Shown: in pieces, positions 1-7,618 of the stretch | Numbering within the stretch: the first letter of the stretch is position 1 | Layout of the letters: each line of letters opens with the position of its first letter | The notes under the pieces: generated by a model | Told to the model about the DNA's origin: nothing | Databases searched by the model: none | What the model saw: only the letters and a program-made list of their open reading frames with translations | Assembly (NCBI RefSeq): GCF_000244895.1 | Contig: NZ_CM001441.1 | Coordinates: forward strand, 5,433,417 to 5,497,416 | Reading direction: 5' to 3' | From: Desulfosporosinus youngiae DSM 17734 | GTDB taxonomy: Bacteria > Bacillota > Desulfitobacteriia > Desulfitobacteriales > Desulfitobacteriaceae | DNA: 64,000 nucleotides | Position numbers and translations under genes: made by a program

Positions 1-88
1 GAAGGGCTTTTGTATACTCATCCGCCTTGTCAAATTGACTTTGGGCCAGCTGCTCAAAACGCTTCTGCCAATACTCTGCCGGCTTCAT
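1..88 (-). CDS. Phage minor head / head-morphogenesis protein, N-terminal fragment
   Basis: The first 29 codons of a gene that leaves the window at its left edge. The ATG at 88 overlaps the stop of the upstream gene in an ATGA arrangement, so the two are probably translationally coupled. The visible peptide begins MKPAEYWQKRFEQL and is charged and helical. This resembles the start of SPP1 gp7-like minor head proteins, which usually follow the portal gene. The assignment rests on that start and on position, because the conserved core of the family is not visible. Confidence 0.5.
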   Translation of the reverse strand, partial: MKPAEYWQKRFEQLAQSQFDKADEYTKAL

Positions 89-297
89 TCGGTCTCACTC
101 GTTTCCGGACAAACACAGAAGCCCATTACATTGGTATCATTTTCAGGGCAGCTCCCATTATTAACGGCTTCGATCAAACCGGAAACTGCGTCAAATGATT
201 CCTTGTCAATGAGCCCTTGTTCAACTTGGTTTATCAGGCCATCACAAGCCTTTTGGATCAGGCTATTAATCTTCGCTTCCGTCATCTTTTCCAACAT
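85..297 (-). CDS. Small phage protein between portal and minor head gene
   Basis: A 70-residue protein of unknown function. The start is ATG at 297, preceded by a strong GGGGGTGAG ribosome binding site; a longer reading to 306 lacks a better site. It overlaps the end of the portal gene by about 30 bases and the next gene by four, as expected in a packed late operon. The N-terminal half is helical and acidic, and the C-terminal tail carries three cysteines (SCPEN, FCVCPE). I do not recognise a family. Confidence 0.65.
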   Translation of the reverse strand: MLEKMTEAKINSLIQKACDGLINQVEQGLIDKESFDAVSGLIEAVNNGSCPENDTNVMGFCVCPETSETE

Positions 298-1750
298 TAT
301 TCTCACCCCCTAATCCCGGATAATCGCTAAGGCTTTCTTCTCTCTCTTCTTTAACCCGTTTTAATTCATCCTTGGCATCCGTTACCCAGGGGTGATTTGA
401 TATGACCGTCTCATCGGAGATAATTCCCACGCTATTCTTAGCATTCGTGATTGTATCCGTTTCGTTCATCAAGATGTCGCGATTTAGGATAAAATCAACG
501 GTTTCCTCCGAGAAATCCTGCCTTGCTGTATTAGCGATATGCTGATCAATAAACCATCTCAATTGCTCTAATCCGGCCTGGAATTCCGCCTCAAAATCGT
601 TAGCATCCATGTCCAAGTCCGAATAAAGGAACTTTAAAGCAATGCCGGAAGGGCTATTCCCAAATTTGTCAGACTGGGTGTCCACACCGCGTCCGAATTC
701 GTAAATATCCTTCCGGTCCATCTCCATGTGATTTTTGTAGGCTTCTGTATTGATTTCCAGGCTCTTGGTCTCTAACCCGCCATCTTCCGTGACCTTAACA
801 GCTCGATATACGGACAAGTTATGCCGGAATTCGCCCAGATCCGTGCCATCATAATCTTTGATCACATAAATACTATTGGGTAAATCGTCAAGATCGTTGG
901 AATTGCTTGATTTTCGCTTGTCATAATCATCAACGAGAGATTTAACATCTTTAATCAAAGGAACCTCATCATCGTTGTACTTAAAACAAATAAAGGGAAT
1001 GCGCTCCCAGTTGTAAAGCTTTTCCCCGGGCTTCCCGCCCTCTGCCTTATTCACAAGGAGTCTAAAATGGCTATCCCATTCCCCCTGTTCAAAATCGGGT
1101 GTAAGCTGATCATCGGACAGAATATATCTCTTCACGCCACTGGTATCCCAAAACTCTACTTTAGTTACAATCGTTTTGGTAATCCCGAGGTACGTTTCTA
1201 CTTCATAGATCCGTATCAGGGCATCAAGCATCGTATGTTCAGTATCACGCCAAAGGGGGATGATCTCCTCTGCAGGGATTCGCTTAAGCGAAAGAAGTCC
1301 CTGGTCATTGTAATAGATGTGGAGCCACGCTTTTCCCTTGATAATGGCCTCTTTACCCAAGTTCTTGAGTGCTTGTAGAAAGGCCTTGTTAAAATACTTC
1401 TGCAAAAGCTCTTGGTATGCCGTGTTATCTGTCTGAATAGATAGAGGCTTGGATAAAAGGTACCCGACTTTCTGCTTTACCAGCTTCTTTAGGAAGTTAT
1501 GAACAAGCTTATTGTTTGCTAAATTCTTATCCTCAACCAATTGACCGCCTTCGCCGATCACCAAGCGCTTTCGTCGTAGGATATCCGGATTATTGGCATA
1601 ATACCTCTGCCCGACGTACATCCAACCTAGTTCTTCTGATGCCTTCCATTCGCTGATCTCTAGTTTGATGATTTCCTCAAGGTTCATAGCCGTCCGGGAT
1701 CCGGCTTTTATAATTGTGGCTATTCGCTCATTCTCTGTGATGATAGGCAA
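266..1750 (-). CDS. Phage portal protein, SPP1 gp6 type
   Basis: The 494-residue protein forms the dodecameric channel at the capsid vertex through which DNA is packaged and released. Length, the N-terminal helical region with WMYVGQRYYANNPDI, the central 'LLSLKRIPAEEIIPLW' segment and the C-terminal 'GNSPSGIALKFLYSDLDMDA' region are typical of Gram-positive siphophage portals (the SPP1 homologue has about 500 residues). It follows the large terminase gene with a 19-base gap. The last 50 residues are acidic and probably disordered. Confidence 0.9.
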   Translation of the reverse strand: MPIITENERIATIIKAGSRTAMNLEEIIKLEISEWKASEELGWMYVGQRYYANNPDILRRKRLVIGEGGQLVEDKNLANNKLVHNFLKKLVKQKVGYLLSKPLSIQTDNTAYQELLQKYFNKAFLQALKNLGKEAIIKGKAWLHIYYNDQGLLSLKRIPAEEIIPLWRDTEHTMLDALIRIYEVETYLGITKTIVTKVEFWDTSGVKRYILSDDQLTPDFEQGEWDSHFRLLVNKAEGGKPGEKLYNWERIPFICFKYNDDEVPLIKDVKSLVDDYDKRKSSNSNDLDDLPNSIYVIKDYDGTDLGEFRHNLSVYRAVKVTEDGGLETKSLEINTEAYKNHMEMDRKDIYEFGRGVDTQSDKFGNSPSGIALKFLYSDLDMDANDFEAEFQAGLEQLRWFIDQHIANTARQDFSEETVDFILNRDILMNETDTITNAKNSVGIISDETVISNHPWVTDAKDELKRVKEEREESLSDYPGLGGENNVGKDDGSED

Positions 1751-1769
1751 TTCTTTTCACCTCTTTTCC

Positions 1770-3038
1770 TCAATCGAAATAGACCCCGGGTTTATGGAAC
1801 AATATGGTATTGACAAAATACCGATCTGCATCCATGCAGTGGTCATTCAGCTTAGCCGGCTTATCTTCTCCACGCTCTGCCGCCTTTTCGTCCCAGACGT
1901 AAGAGAAGAATTCCCGAAACGTATTAAGGCAGGAGTCATTATAAAGAATCAGCTCGTCGCTTAGCGCCGTAGCTACATTCCGGATACCCTCCAGTACATC
2001 GTTCTTGGCATTCTTGACCTTGAACTTACCGTGCTTCTTAATCGTGGCAATAAAAGAAGCAGCGCTCGGATCCACGATCACTGCCTTAACCTTTATATCC
2101 CCTATGAATTTCTCAAGATCCTGATAGAACTCTTCATCTGTCTTCTGCTTTCCTTTGTCCCTTCCGGAATAATAGTACTCTTTAACCTTATACCATTTCC
2201 CTGAGTATTTTCCCCAAAGGCTGAAGGTTGTCGGGTTCTGGGTACCATAGTCACCGCTAACATAGAACATCGTGTACTTTCGATCAACTGCTGGGACCTT
2301 ATGCCGCACCTCATCGAACATGTCATATATGACGCCTTCAGCCATAACCCAAAGGCCAAGAATGTAACGCTTGAAAAATACCCCAGAGAACATCCGGCGG
2401 AACCGATCTTTGACCTTCTGAGATAACGAATAGTTATCATCCATGGTGAAGTGCAGATAATAAATAAGTTTTTCAAAACGCTTATCAATAAATTCCGTCT
2501 TGATATAATGATACGGCCCTTTAGGGTTACAGTTAAGGAATATTTTTGCCCCATCCACAGAGCAGCGGCCAATCATCTGGTCTACAAACGATTTCGGGAA
2601 CAGGGCGACTTCATCAGCCAGCGCTCCCGCTGCGGTTAAGCCCTGAAGGACATCCTGAGACGCTTCATTATTGGCGCCAAAGCAGTAATAAGTGTTAGTG
2701 CCAATGACAATAAAGTGCTCTGATCGGTTGTACTCGTATTTGATTCCCCAAGCCTCAAGTATCTGAAACATGGGCTTGAGAACGTTCCGTTTAAGTGCCC
2801 CAATACTTTTCCCGGCAAGAACAAAGCCTTCTCCTTCAAAGGTCTTCATGGACCAGCGGAGGAAGCTGCAGATCATGGCTATGGTTTTTCCAGAACGTAT
2901 GGCACCATCAGCAATAACAATGTCTTTATCTTTGTGAGGGGATCCATCCTCCCACCAATAAAGCAACTTTTTCTGTTTGGGTGAGAAGGGTTTGAAGTCG
3001 AAAGCTTTAGTCTTCTTTTTGAATATCTTCCATGCCAT
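1770..3038 (-). CDS. terL: Phage terminase large subunit
   Basis: The ATP-driven DNA packaging motor with C-terminal nuclease, about 422 residues. The Walker A motif GAIRSGKT lies near residue 45 and the Walker B region GALADEVAL near residue 140. Aspartates fitting the RNase H-like nuclease are in SGDYGTQ, VDPSAA and DHCMDADRYF. I prefer ATG 3038 (MAWKIF) because AGAGGG lies at a suitable distance; an in-frame ATG at 3062 would extend it by eight residues. The gene overlaps the small subunit gene. It belongs with the PBSX/SPP1-type terminases. Confidence 0.93.
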   Translation of the reverse strand: MAWKIFKKKTKAFDFKPFSPKQKKLLYWWEDGSPHKDKDIVIADGAIRSGKTIAMICSFLRWSMKTFEGEGFVLAGKSIGALKRNVLKPMFQILEAWGIKYEYNRSEHFIVIGTNTYYCFGANNEASQDVLQGLTAAGALADEVALFPKSFVDQMIGRCSVDGAKIFLNCNPKGPYHYIKTEFIDKRFEKLIYYLHFTMDDNYSLSQKVKDRFRRMFSGVFFKRYILGLWVMAEGVIYDMFDEVRHKVPAVDRKYTMFYVSGDYGTQNPTTFSLWGKYSGKWYKVKEYYYSGRDKGKQKTDEEFYQDLEKFIGDIKVKAVIVDPSAASFIATIKKHGKFKVKNAKNDVLEGIRNVATALSDELILYNDSCLNTFREFFSYVWDEKAAERGEDKPAKLNDHCMDADRYFVNTILFHKPGVYFD

Positions 3039-3843
3039 CGCTATCGCCCTCTTCATTTTCAAACAATGCAGCTATCTCTGCTTCGCTCATCTTGGTTGCT
3101 TTAATAAAGCTATTGATTCCCTCCTGATCATTGCCCTGGCCGCCACCCTTCATGATGTCAATCTCGGTTTTAAGCTTCGAAATGCGTAGTTCCTGCTCTT
3201 CCGTCGCCAGGCCAGATTTAAGTAGCTCATCATATTGCTTGATCATGCTGCGAAGCTCTCCCATAGCCCGTGATTGAGCTTTAAGGAACGTGGCTTGACG
3301 ATCCCAGGCAAACTGGAATTCATATTCGTACTCAGTTTCTTGGGAGGTGGAATTCGTCTTTGCAGTACTTCTGTCGGTTGTTTTTTCATAAGAACGCTTA
3401 AGCTCTTTAATCATTTCATCCTTGCCGGTTACATCCATGATCAACTGTGACCGGATAATGGCGGCATATTGAATCGTGATCTGATCCCATAGGATATCTA
3501 AAGAACTTCTGGATTTGAGGCTTTCCATCAGCTCCAACGTTTCCGCCGGCAGGTATTTAGTAAATAAGCCATGGGTCTCAGCGTTCTTGTTCCTCGCTGG
3601 AGCCCCATGGCCTTTGGCGTTTTTATTATTAGGCTGACCGCCTTGTTTGCGTTTGGAACGTTCCGTATTCTTTTGGAGCGTTCCGTTTAATTGCTCTTCC
3701 CATTTGTCTTTATTCTTCCAGCCCCGAATGGTTCCAGCAGGAAGATTTAATTGACCGGCGATATCGACCAGGTCTATTTTCCCCTGGTGTTCTCGGTATA
3801 GTTCGAATGCCTTCGCCCGGTCTGGGCTGCGCTCCTTTGGCAC
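3007..3843 (-). CDS. terS: Phage terminase small subunit
   Basis: A 278-residue DNA-recognition subunit. The N terminus (RSPDRAKAFELYREHQG, then LNLPAGTIRGWKNKDKWE) is a helix-turn-helix of the PBSX XtmA type. A basic linker follows (ERSKRKQGGQPNNKNAKGHG, common in these proteins), then a helical oligomerisation region and an acidic tail. The start is GTG at 3843 behind GAGGTGAT. It is the first gene of the visible packaging operon and overlaps terL. Confidence 0.88.
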   Translation of the reverse strand: MPKERSPDRAKAFELYREHQGKIDLVDIAGQLNLPAGTIRGWKNKDKWEEQLNGTLQKNTERSKRKQGGQPNNKNAKGHGAPARNKNAETHGLFTKYLPAETLELMESLKSRSSLDILWDQITIQYAAIIRSQLIMDVTGKDEMIKELKRSYEKTTDRSTAKTNSTSQETEYEYEFQFAWDRQATFLKAQSRAMGELRSMIKQYDELLKSGLATEEQELRISKLKTEIDIMKGGGQGNDQEGINSFIKATKMSEAEIAALFENEEGDSDGMEDIQKED

Positions 3844-3891
3844 ATCACCTCACCTGCCGTCTGTCTCTTTGTTTGTTTTGGGTATAAGAAA

Positions 3892-3909
3892 AAGAGCCCG
3901 AAGGCTCTT
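3892..3909 (-). terminator. Rho-independent terminator
   Basis: On the minus strand AAGAGCC, loop TTCG, GGCTCTT is followed by TTTCTTAT. It overlaps the stop codon of the membrane protein gene at 3908. It separates that gene from the terminase operon, so the membrane protein is probably its own transcription unit. Confidence 0.8.
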
Positions 3910-4426
3910 AGTTAAATAATTCTGGTTTCATCTTTTTAATTACATCCAGGGCCAAAGCACAGTACGCTATTTCCTTTGCTCTTTTGGTAGTTCTAAGATG
4001 ACTTATAAACAAAAATATTGTGGCTGCTATTGCTAAATAGCTCAATAAAAAAATAGATTGAAGCGGCAAAACATCAAAAAATATTGTTGTAGCAGTAGCG
4101 AATACAGCCAAACAAGCAATACAGCTATTTGTAAAGTTTCCCGAATCGTCATTTTCCAATGCTTCTTTTCGTAAAGATAAACGATCCTTTTCTTCTTGCA
4201 AACCCTCAGGTGACAGGTTTGTATAATTACGGTTAAGAATACTTCTAATATCCGAAAACTTTAATCCCTTTTCCTTCTTTAGCTGTTTGCACATGTAATT
4301 GATTAATGTTTTGTCATTAATCGGAAACAAATTAAACAAGTAAACATCCTCCCTTTTAAGAAAACATTCGGCAAAAAGGAGAAATATTCCTGCTAATTTT
4401 AACGTTACCCCTTCATTCTCTCGCAT
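3908..4426 (-). CDS. Predicted membrane protein, possible prophage moron
   Basis: A protein of about 172 residues with an unrecognised N-terminal half and two adjacent hydrophobic segments in the C-terminal half (around CLAVFATATTIFF and SIFLLSYLAIAATIFLF), which predict a two-helix membrane hairpin. A basic stretch, HLRTTKRAK, follows the second helix. The start is ATG 4426, or GTG three bases earlier. It has its own terminator and is AT-rich compared with its neighbours. Both traits suit a moron (a gene added to a phage and expressed in the lysogen). Function is unknown. Confidence 0.7.
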   Translation of the reverse strand: MRENEGVTLKLAGIFLLFAECFLKREDVYLFNLFPINDKTLINYMCKQLKKEKGLKFSDIRSILNRNYTNLSPEGLQEEKDRLSLRKEALENDDSGNFTNSCIACLAVFATATTIFFDVLPLQSIFLLSYLAIAATIFLFISHLRTTKRAKEIAYCALALDVIKKMKPELFN

Positions 4427-4519
4427 CACCCAATCCCGAACATCTCATGGACATGCTGAATAGTATAAATCAAGAAACCTCTCAATCTTATAGGAATCTA
4501 AGATAAAGAGGTGAAGTAT

Positions 4520-4633
4520 ATGATCTTAGCATTGTCTATAATTATTTTTTTACTGCTAGTAATTATTGGGGTACTATTCTGGCTTTGGATACCGACCGCG
4601 CCTCCGCCATGTCGCAGAAGATTGTTATTTTAA
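4520..4633 (+). CDS. Tiny single-span membrane protein (37 aa)
   Basis: A plus-strand gene inside a minus-strand block. ATG 4520 follows AGAGGTG with a six-base spacer, a very good ribosome binding site. The peptide is almost entirely one transmembrane helix (LALSIIIFLLLVIIGVLFWL) followed by a proline-rich and basic end (PTAPPPCRRR). It is divergent from the membrane protein gene at 3908 and ends just before an inverted repeat. Function is unknown. Confidence 0.6.
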   Translation: MILALSIIIFLLLVIIGVLFWLWIPTAPPPCRRRLLF

Positions 4634-4636
4634 CAA

Positions 4637-4670
4637 GTTTTAGCCTAGGTGTTATTGCCTAGGCTAAAAC
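4637..4670. terminator. Perfect inverted repeat, possible hairpin terminator
   Basis: Two 13-base arms (GTTTTAGCCTAGG / CCTAGGCTAAAAC) with an eight-base loop lie right after the 37-residue plus-strand gene and overlap the end of the gene at 4664. The U-rich side is inside the stem, so termination efficiency is uncertain. The hairpin is symmetric and could act in both directions. Confidence 0.5.
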
Positions 4671-4867
4671 ATTGTGCCCGATATACCCTTATTCGTCCGC
4701 ATCAGCCGGTCAAGTGCTTTAAACCTCGGACTCTCCTCATACAGCTCATTAAGCTCATCCTTGACCCGGCAAGTCACGCCATCGTAGTTGCCACAGGTGC
4801 CGCAATTGGCTGCGGACCGTTTATCTTTCGGAGTAAATCCAACACATTCAAATGCTGGCAATTGCAT
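4664..4867 (-). CDS. Small cysteine-rich phage protein
   Basis: A 67-residue protein. ATG 4867 is preceded by AGGCGGTG. Four cysteines, one in FECVGF, two in NCGTCGNYDG and one in TCRVKDEL, suggest a metal-binding knuckle; the rest is charged helix. It is the first gene after the candidate late promoter and its leader hairpin. I do not recognise a family. Confidence 0.55.
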   Translation of the reverse strand: MQLPAFECVGFTPKDKRSAANCGTCGNYDGVTCRVKDELNELYEESPRFKALDRLMRTNKGISGTMF

Positions 4868-4888
4868 CACCGCCTAACACAAATAAAT

Positions 4889-4939
4889 AAAGCGAGCCGG
4901 ATGCGCTCTCATTGTCGAGAACGTCCTGCTCGCTTTTTT
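4889..4939. terminator. Long hairpin with U tracts on both strands
   Basis: Outer arms GCGAGC / GCTCGC enclose further pairing (GGA/TCC, TCTC/GAGA). The plus strand ends in TTTTTT and the minus strand in TTTATTTATTT, so it can terminate in both directions. For minus-strand transcription it sits in the leader, directly after a candidate promoter, where it could be a target of antitermination. Confidence 0.65.
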
Positions 4940-4971
4940 CACTGATACTATTTTATCACAGGTGAATCCAA

Positions 4972-4996
4972 AAAAGTGTGCAAAGTTTTTGCAAAG
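4972..4996 (-). promoter_or_regulatory. Candidate late promoter / activator-binding repeats
   Basis: The plus strand carries the direct repeat TGCAAAG-TTTT-TGCAAAG beside a T/A-rich tract, and on the minus strand a TGTGATAAAAT element lies about 25 bases downstream. The position, between the ArpU-like activator region and the first late genes, is where such activators bind in related phages. There is no good -35 hexamer, as expected for an activator-dependent promoter. Confidence 0.35.
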
Positions 4997-4998
4997 AT

Positions 4999-5334
4999 TT
5001 AATTCATATTGTTTCTGTCCTCCATAAACTTATCGAGTATCTTTCTGCTAAGCTTTCGAGAGCTTTGATAATCTTGGCTGTCTGGGTCATAGTTTGGGCC
5101 AAGCCATTCTTTTGGCGACTTGATAAGAGCATTCTTGAGCATATTAAAGGAATTATCAGCTCTCATCTTTTTGAGAAATTGAGGAGTTTCCTTTCCGCTA
5201 GTTAATTCTTGAAGTAAATTGTTGTGATCCATAATAAACATAGCCCGATAAGCAAGAAGGGCATATCTCAATTCCTCATAGTCCGGCCTGCCTCCATCTT
5301 CTACCTCTTCGATTATCTCAAGTAGAGTTCTCAT
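4999..5334 (-). CDS. Hypothetical phage protein
   Basis: A 111-residue, highly charged, mostly helical protein starting MRTLLEIIEEVEDGGRPDYEELRYALLA in two runs, with AGGAAGAGGT upstream. No signal peptide or membrane segment. It follows the ArpU-like regulator gene by 15 bases and ends just before the candidate late promoter, so it closes the early/middle operon. Function not recognised. Confidence 0.7.
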   Translation of the reverse strand: MRTLLEIIEEVEDGGRPDYEELRYALLAYRAMFIMDHNNLLQELTSGKETPQFLKKMRADNSFNMLKNALIKSPKEWLGPNYDPDSQDYQSSRKLSRKILDKFMEDRNNMN

Positions 5335-5349
5335 ATTACCTCTTCCTTT

Positions 5350-5808
5350 CTATATCGCCTTCACCGCATCCAACCCGAAATGTCTGACCGCGAACTTCTT
5401 GATTGCCTTGTCTTTGATGTAATACACATTCCGTCTTCCATAACCGATCTTAGGTCCAATCTCATCCTTGGGAGTACGCTCGATATACCACTCTCTCAGA
5501 ACTTCCCCATACAACTCGCACCCCGACTCCTGGCTAATATCCTCCAGTATCCGGTCCACCTTACTAAGCTCTGCCATCGTAGCATTCAGATTATCTGTCA
5601 ACGTCTTCAGCCGGAACATGAGATTATACGTATTATCGTCAGCATCCCCACTGCCACGAACCCCTGTAGGCTCCAGGCTGATAGCATTAAGCTCGCTCGG
5701 ACTCTGCCGGCTGACAATCTTAGCGATCTCACGGTTCATATTCTCTACACTGCGGTAGAGGTCATTGTAGTACCAAAGGATGTTTTCGGCCTCCTTGATG
5801 TAGTTCAC
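5350..5808 (-). CDS. ArpU/RinA-like phage late transcription activator
   Basis: A 152-residue protein with a helical N-terminal part and a C-terminal helix-turn-helix resembling sigma region 4 (YIERTPKDEIGPKIGYGRRN, then YYIKDKAIKKFA). Such proteins sit at the end of the early operon of Gram-positive phages and switch on late genes. The start is GTG 5808 with AAAGGAG upstream. The direct repeats at 4972-4996 are a plausible target. The name rests on architecture and position. Confidence 0.65.
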   Translation of the reverse strand: MNYIKEAENILWYYNDLYRSVENMNREIAKIVSRQSPSELNAISLEPTGVRGSGDADDNTYNLMFRLKTLTDNLNATMAELSKVDRILEDISQESGCELYGEVLREWYIERTPKDEIGPKIGYGRRNVYYIKDKAIKKFAVRHFGLDAVKAI

Positions 5809-5810
5809 GA

Positions 5811-5990
5811 TTAAACAACTCCTTTCCTCCCTCGTATTAGCATCTCCCCCAGCGCACTCAAAACCCTGGAATCCTTAACCACCTTACCTGTCCTGCACTT
5901 CCAGGCATCACAGGTATATTTTCCGTTGACTCTCCTCGGTGCACAGGCGTTATAGAGTTCGCCGTTAAATTTTAGCTGTTTCATCCGCAT
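5811..5990 (-). CDS. Small basic cysteine-containing phage protein
   Basis: A 59-residue protein starting MRMKQLKFNGE. Its ATG overlaps the end of the upstream 34-residue gene. Three cysteines (NACAPR, YTCDAWKCRTGK) and many lysines and arginines suggest a small metal- or nucleic-acid-binding protein. A longer reading upstream to 6170 is an artefact that crosses two other genes. Confidence 0.5.
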   Translation of the reverse strand: MRMKQLKFNGELYNACAPRRVNGKYTCDAWKCRTGKVVKDSRVLSALGEMLIRGRKGVV

Positions 5991-6085
5991 TGACTCCGAA
6001 CACAGGCCGGGTCCGGGCATTGTACGCATCCCCCGGTATGGATGACCGTTGCCCCGCACCAGGGGCAGGCGTTTGGATCGATCAT
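5981..6085 (-). CDS. Tiny zinc-ribbon protein (34 aa)
   Basis: ATG 6085 overlaps the upstream stop (ATGA). The peptide has a compact pattern ACPWCGA-8 residues-CVQCPDPAC-4 residues-C, a convincing zinc ribbon. Coupling on both sides and the cysteine pattern support a real gene although it is only 34 residues long. The role is unknown; such proteins are common in early phage operons. Confidence 0.5.
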   Translation of the reverse strand: MIDPNACPWCGATVIHTGGCVQCPDPACVRSQCG

Positions 6086-6501
6086 GATTGTATCGCCTCC
6101 CCGCCAGACATCTTCCTCCCACAGCTCGGACAATACGGGAATGCTGCTTGTCCAAAATAGCCGCACTCACAACTAAACCCCTCTAACTCTTCCCAGGCGT
6201 TCTCCATGCGCTCCCACGTACCAGATTTTTCGTTGATCACCTCGTCATATTCCATTGCGTTTTTGAGGGCAAGTTTTTCGTATTTATGGTGCAGTGCCTT
6301 TTCGCTTTCAAGCTCGGCTTTGAGTTTCGCGAACTCTGCAGGTCCCCCGATATCCTCATACTGGGCAAGGCGATTGAGTGCATTCGTCACCTTGTTAAAC
6401 TCGTCGTACTCAAGATTAAGCTGCAAATCTTCACTGTCCACGCCAATTATATCCGCATTGCCAAATTCATCACGATCCGTTAACCGTTTGTACTCGCTCA
6501 T
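6082..6501 (-). CDS. Phage protein with coiled coil and C-terminal zinc ribbon
   Basis: A 139-residue protein. The N-terminal 'MSEYKRLTDRDEFGNADI' and 'ALNRLAQYEDIG' are typical of a widespread small phage family of unknown role. A charged helical coiled coil follows (about residues 57-100), then a C-terminal ribbon with ECGYF and CPSCGRK. It overlaps the genes on both sides by four bases, so the whole group is translated as a coupled set. Confidence 0.75.
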   Translation of the reverse strand: MSEYKRLTDRDEFGNADIIGVDSEDLQLNLEYDEFNKVTNALNRLAQYEDIGGPAEFAKLKAELESEKALHHKYEKLALKNAMEYDEVINEKSGTWERMENAWEELEGFSCECGYFGQAAFPYCPSCGRKMSGGEAIQS

Positions 6502-6710
6502 GACTCACTCTCCTGTGCCTTTAATATCTCAAGTCTTTGCAGGGCAATATCTCGATCCATAAACCACCTGAGGATACTTTGGACGATAAACCTTAGTCTT
6601 CGCTCATCAACGACCACTGCCTCCGAGCGATTCGGCCTGAAAATGAGCTTGTTTTCCTGAGTATTCTCGCCCGCATAATACAGTCCATTAAGTACCACTA
6701 GTGCTTTCAT
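6498..6710 (-). CDS. Hypothetical phage protein (70 aa)
   Basis: ATG 6710 (MKALVVLNGLYY) lies six bases after AAGGAGG; the longer frame to 6767 has no such signal. It is a compact mixed helix/strand protein with no cysteines. The stop overlaps the next start (ATGA), and the start lies inside the end of the VRR-NUC gene. Function not recognised. Confidence 0.65.
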   Translation of the reverse strand: MKALVVLNGLYYAGENTQENKLIFRPNRSEAVVVDERRLRFIVQSILRWFMDRDIALQRLEILKAQESES

Positions 6711-7074
6711 CGGTTTTCCTCCTTGCCAGATACTTCTGGATAACCTCACTTGCCTCGATCCATCCAAAACAAACGGTCGAATAGTACCCCTGTTTAGTCG
6801 TTTCCTCTAACCACCATGTTTGATTGTCCGATAGCTTACCGCCTTTTACTTTGAACTCAATGTAAAGGCCGTGGAAACCGCCCCGGGCAACCGGCAGGAA
6901 TATATCACTAACTCCTGCCTTTGCCCCCTCTTTTTTTAACCGCGCTGCTTCCCTGGCGTTTCGCTTACCGCCGTTAGGGATTGAATGGAGAAGAGAAAGT
7001 TCAGGATATTGCACTTCCATCAGTTTTGCCCATTGGAATAAGGCTTGCTGTTCGTCACTTTCCCTATGGTTCAC
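6688..7074 (-). CDS. VRR-NUC domain nuclease
   Basis: A 128-residue member of the VRR-NUC branch of the PD-(D/E)XK nucleases. Visible signature elements are HSIPNGGKRNAREAARLKKE, GVSDIFLPVARGG and LYIEFKVKGGKLSDNQ, giving the catalytic pattern D...ExK. Stand-alone VRR-NUC proteins are common in phages and are thought to cut structured DNA such as junctions. It is coupled to the metallopeptidase-derived ORF upstream (7074/7071 overlap). Confidence 0.85.
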   Translation of the reverse strand: MNHRESDEQQALFQWAKLMEVQYPELSLLHSIPNGGKRNAREAARLKKEGAKAGVSDIFLPVARGGFHGLYIEFKVKGGKLSDNQTWWLEETTKQGYYSTVCFGWIEASEVIQKYLARRKTDESTSGT

Positions 7075-7367
7075 TGTGCTTTCCTCATTTCGCCTTCGCG
7101 TTCGGCATCATAAATCGTCATTTGATAATCCGCATCCCTGACGGCCTCAGCAAACTTCTCGATACCAAGATCCCAAAGTCCATGGCGATGGATAATGTCC
7201 GAAAACTCTTCTACGTCATGCTCTCGGATGTGCCAGTTATCAGGATCGTCTTTATTAGCCCATTCTTTTCTGACGATTTTACCAGTTGCCGGTTCAATGA
7301 CTTCCATGCCGGTATCACGCTGGATGTGACAAAGTTCATGATCGACAAGGGCTCTAAGCTTCTCCAT
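7071..7367 (-). CDS. Phage metallopeptidase, C-terminal part (after in-frame UGA)
   Basis: A 98-residue ORF holding the zinc site DHELCH (HExxH) and the motif REHDVEEFSDIIHRHGLW, both typical of the putative phage metallopeptidase family. The N-terminal part is encoded directly upstream in the same frame (7371-7595) and is separated only by UGA-CCG. An ATG follows at once, so re-initiation after the stop is possible; the upstream GAGAG is a weak binding site. Read as one gene this is a nonsense-interrupted copy; otherwise it is a split gene. Confidence 0.7.
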   Translation of the reverse strand: MEKLRALVDHELCHIQRDTGMEVIEPATGKIVRKEWANKDDPDNWHIREHDVEEFSDIIHRHGLWDLGIEKFAEAVRDADYQMTIYDAEREGEMRKAQ

Positions 7368-7370
7368 CGG

Positions 7371-7595
7371 TCATCTCTCAAACGTAGGCTTTACAATAAA
7401 AATGTGAAACATCTTGCCGGTCAAAAATCGCTCAAAACTTGAGCACTTCTTGCATTTACCTGTCCAATCTATTCCGCTATTATCCCTGACGTAATACTCT
7501 ATAAGCTCTTTGGCGTCTTTAAGGTGCGGGTGATGATCGTCAATGAGTGATTCGGCTATATCTCTAATCCGTGGCGATTTTTCGTAACCCATCAT
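7371..7595 (-). CDS. Phage metallopeptidase, N-terminal part ending at UGA
   Basis: A 74-residue ORF starting MMGYEKSPRIRDIAESLI behind GGAGGGGACT; the frame to 7622 has no better start. The pattern 'DDHHPHLKDAKELIEYYV' and GKCKKCSSFERFLTG is the usual N-terminal half of the phage metallopeptidase family, which normally runs straight on into the zinc motif. Here it stops at TGA, which most simply replaces TGG (Trp). The intact protein would have about 174 residues. Confidence 0.7.
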   Translation of the reverse strand: MMGYEKSPRIRDIAESLIDDHHPHLKDAKELIEYYVRDNSGIDWTGKCKKCSSFERFLTGKMFHIFIVKPTFER

Positions 7596-7618
7596 AGTCC
7601 CCTCCAATGCTTTTATTG

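Noticed and set aside
5811-6170. 119-codon minus-strand reading
   Set aside because: Its first half overlaps two coupled genes in other frames; only the part from ATG 5990 is supported.
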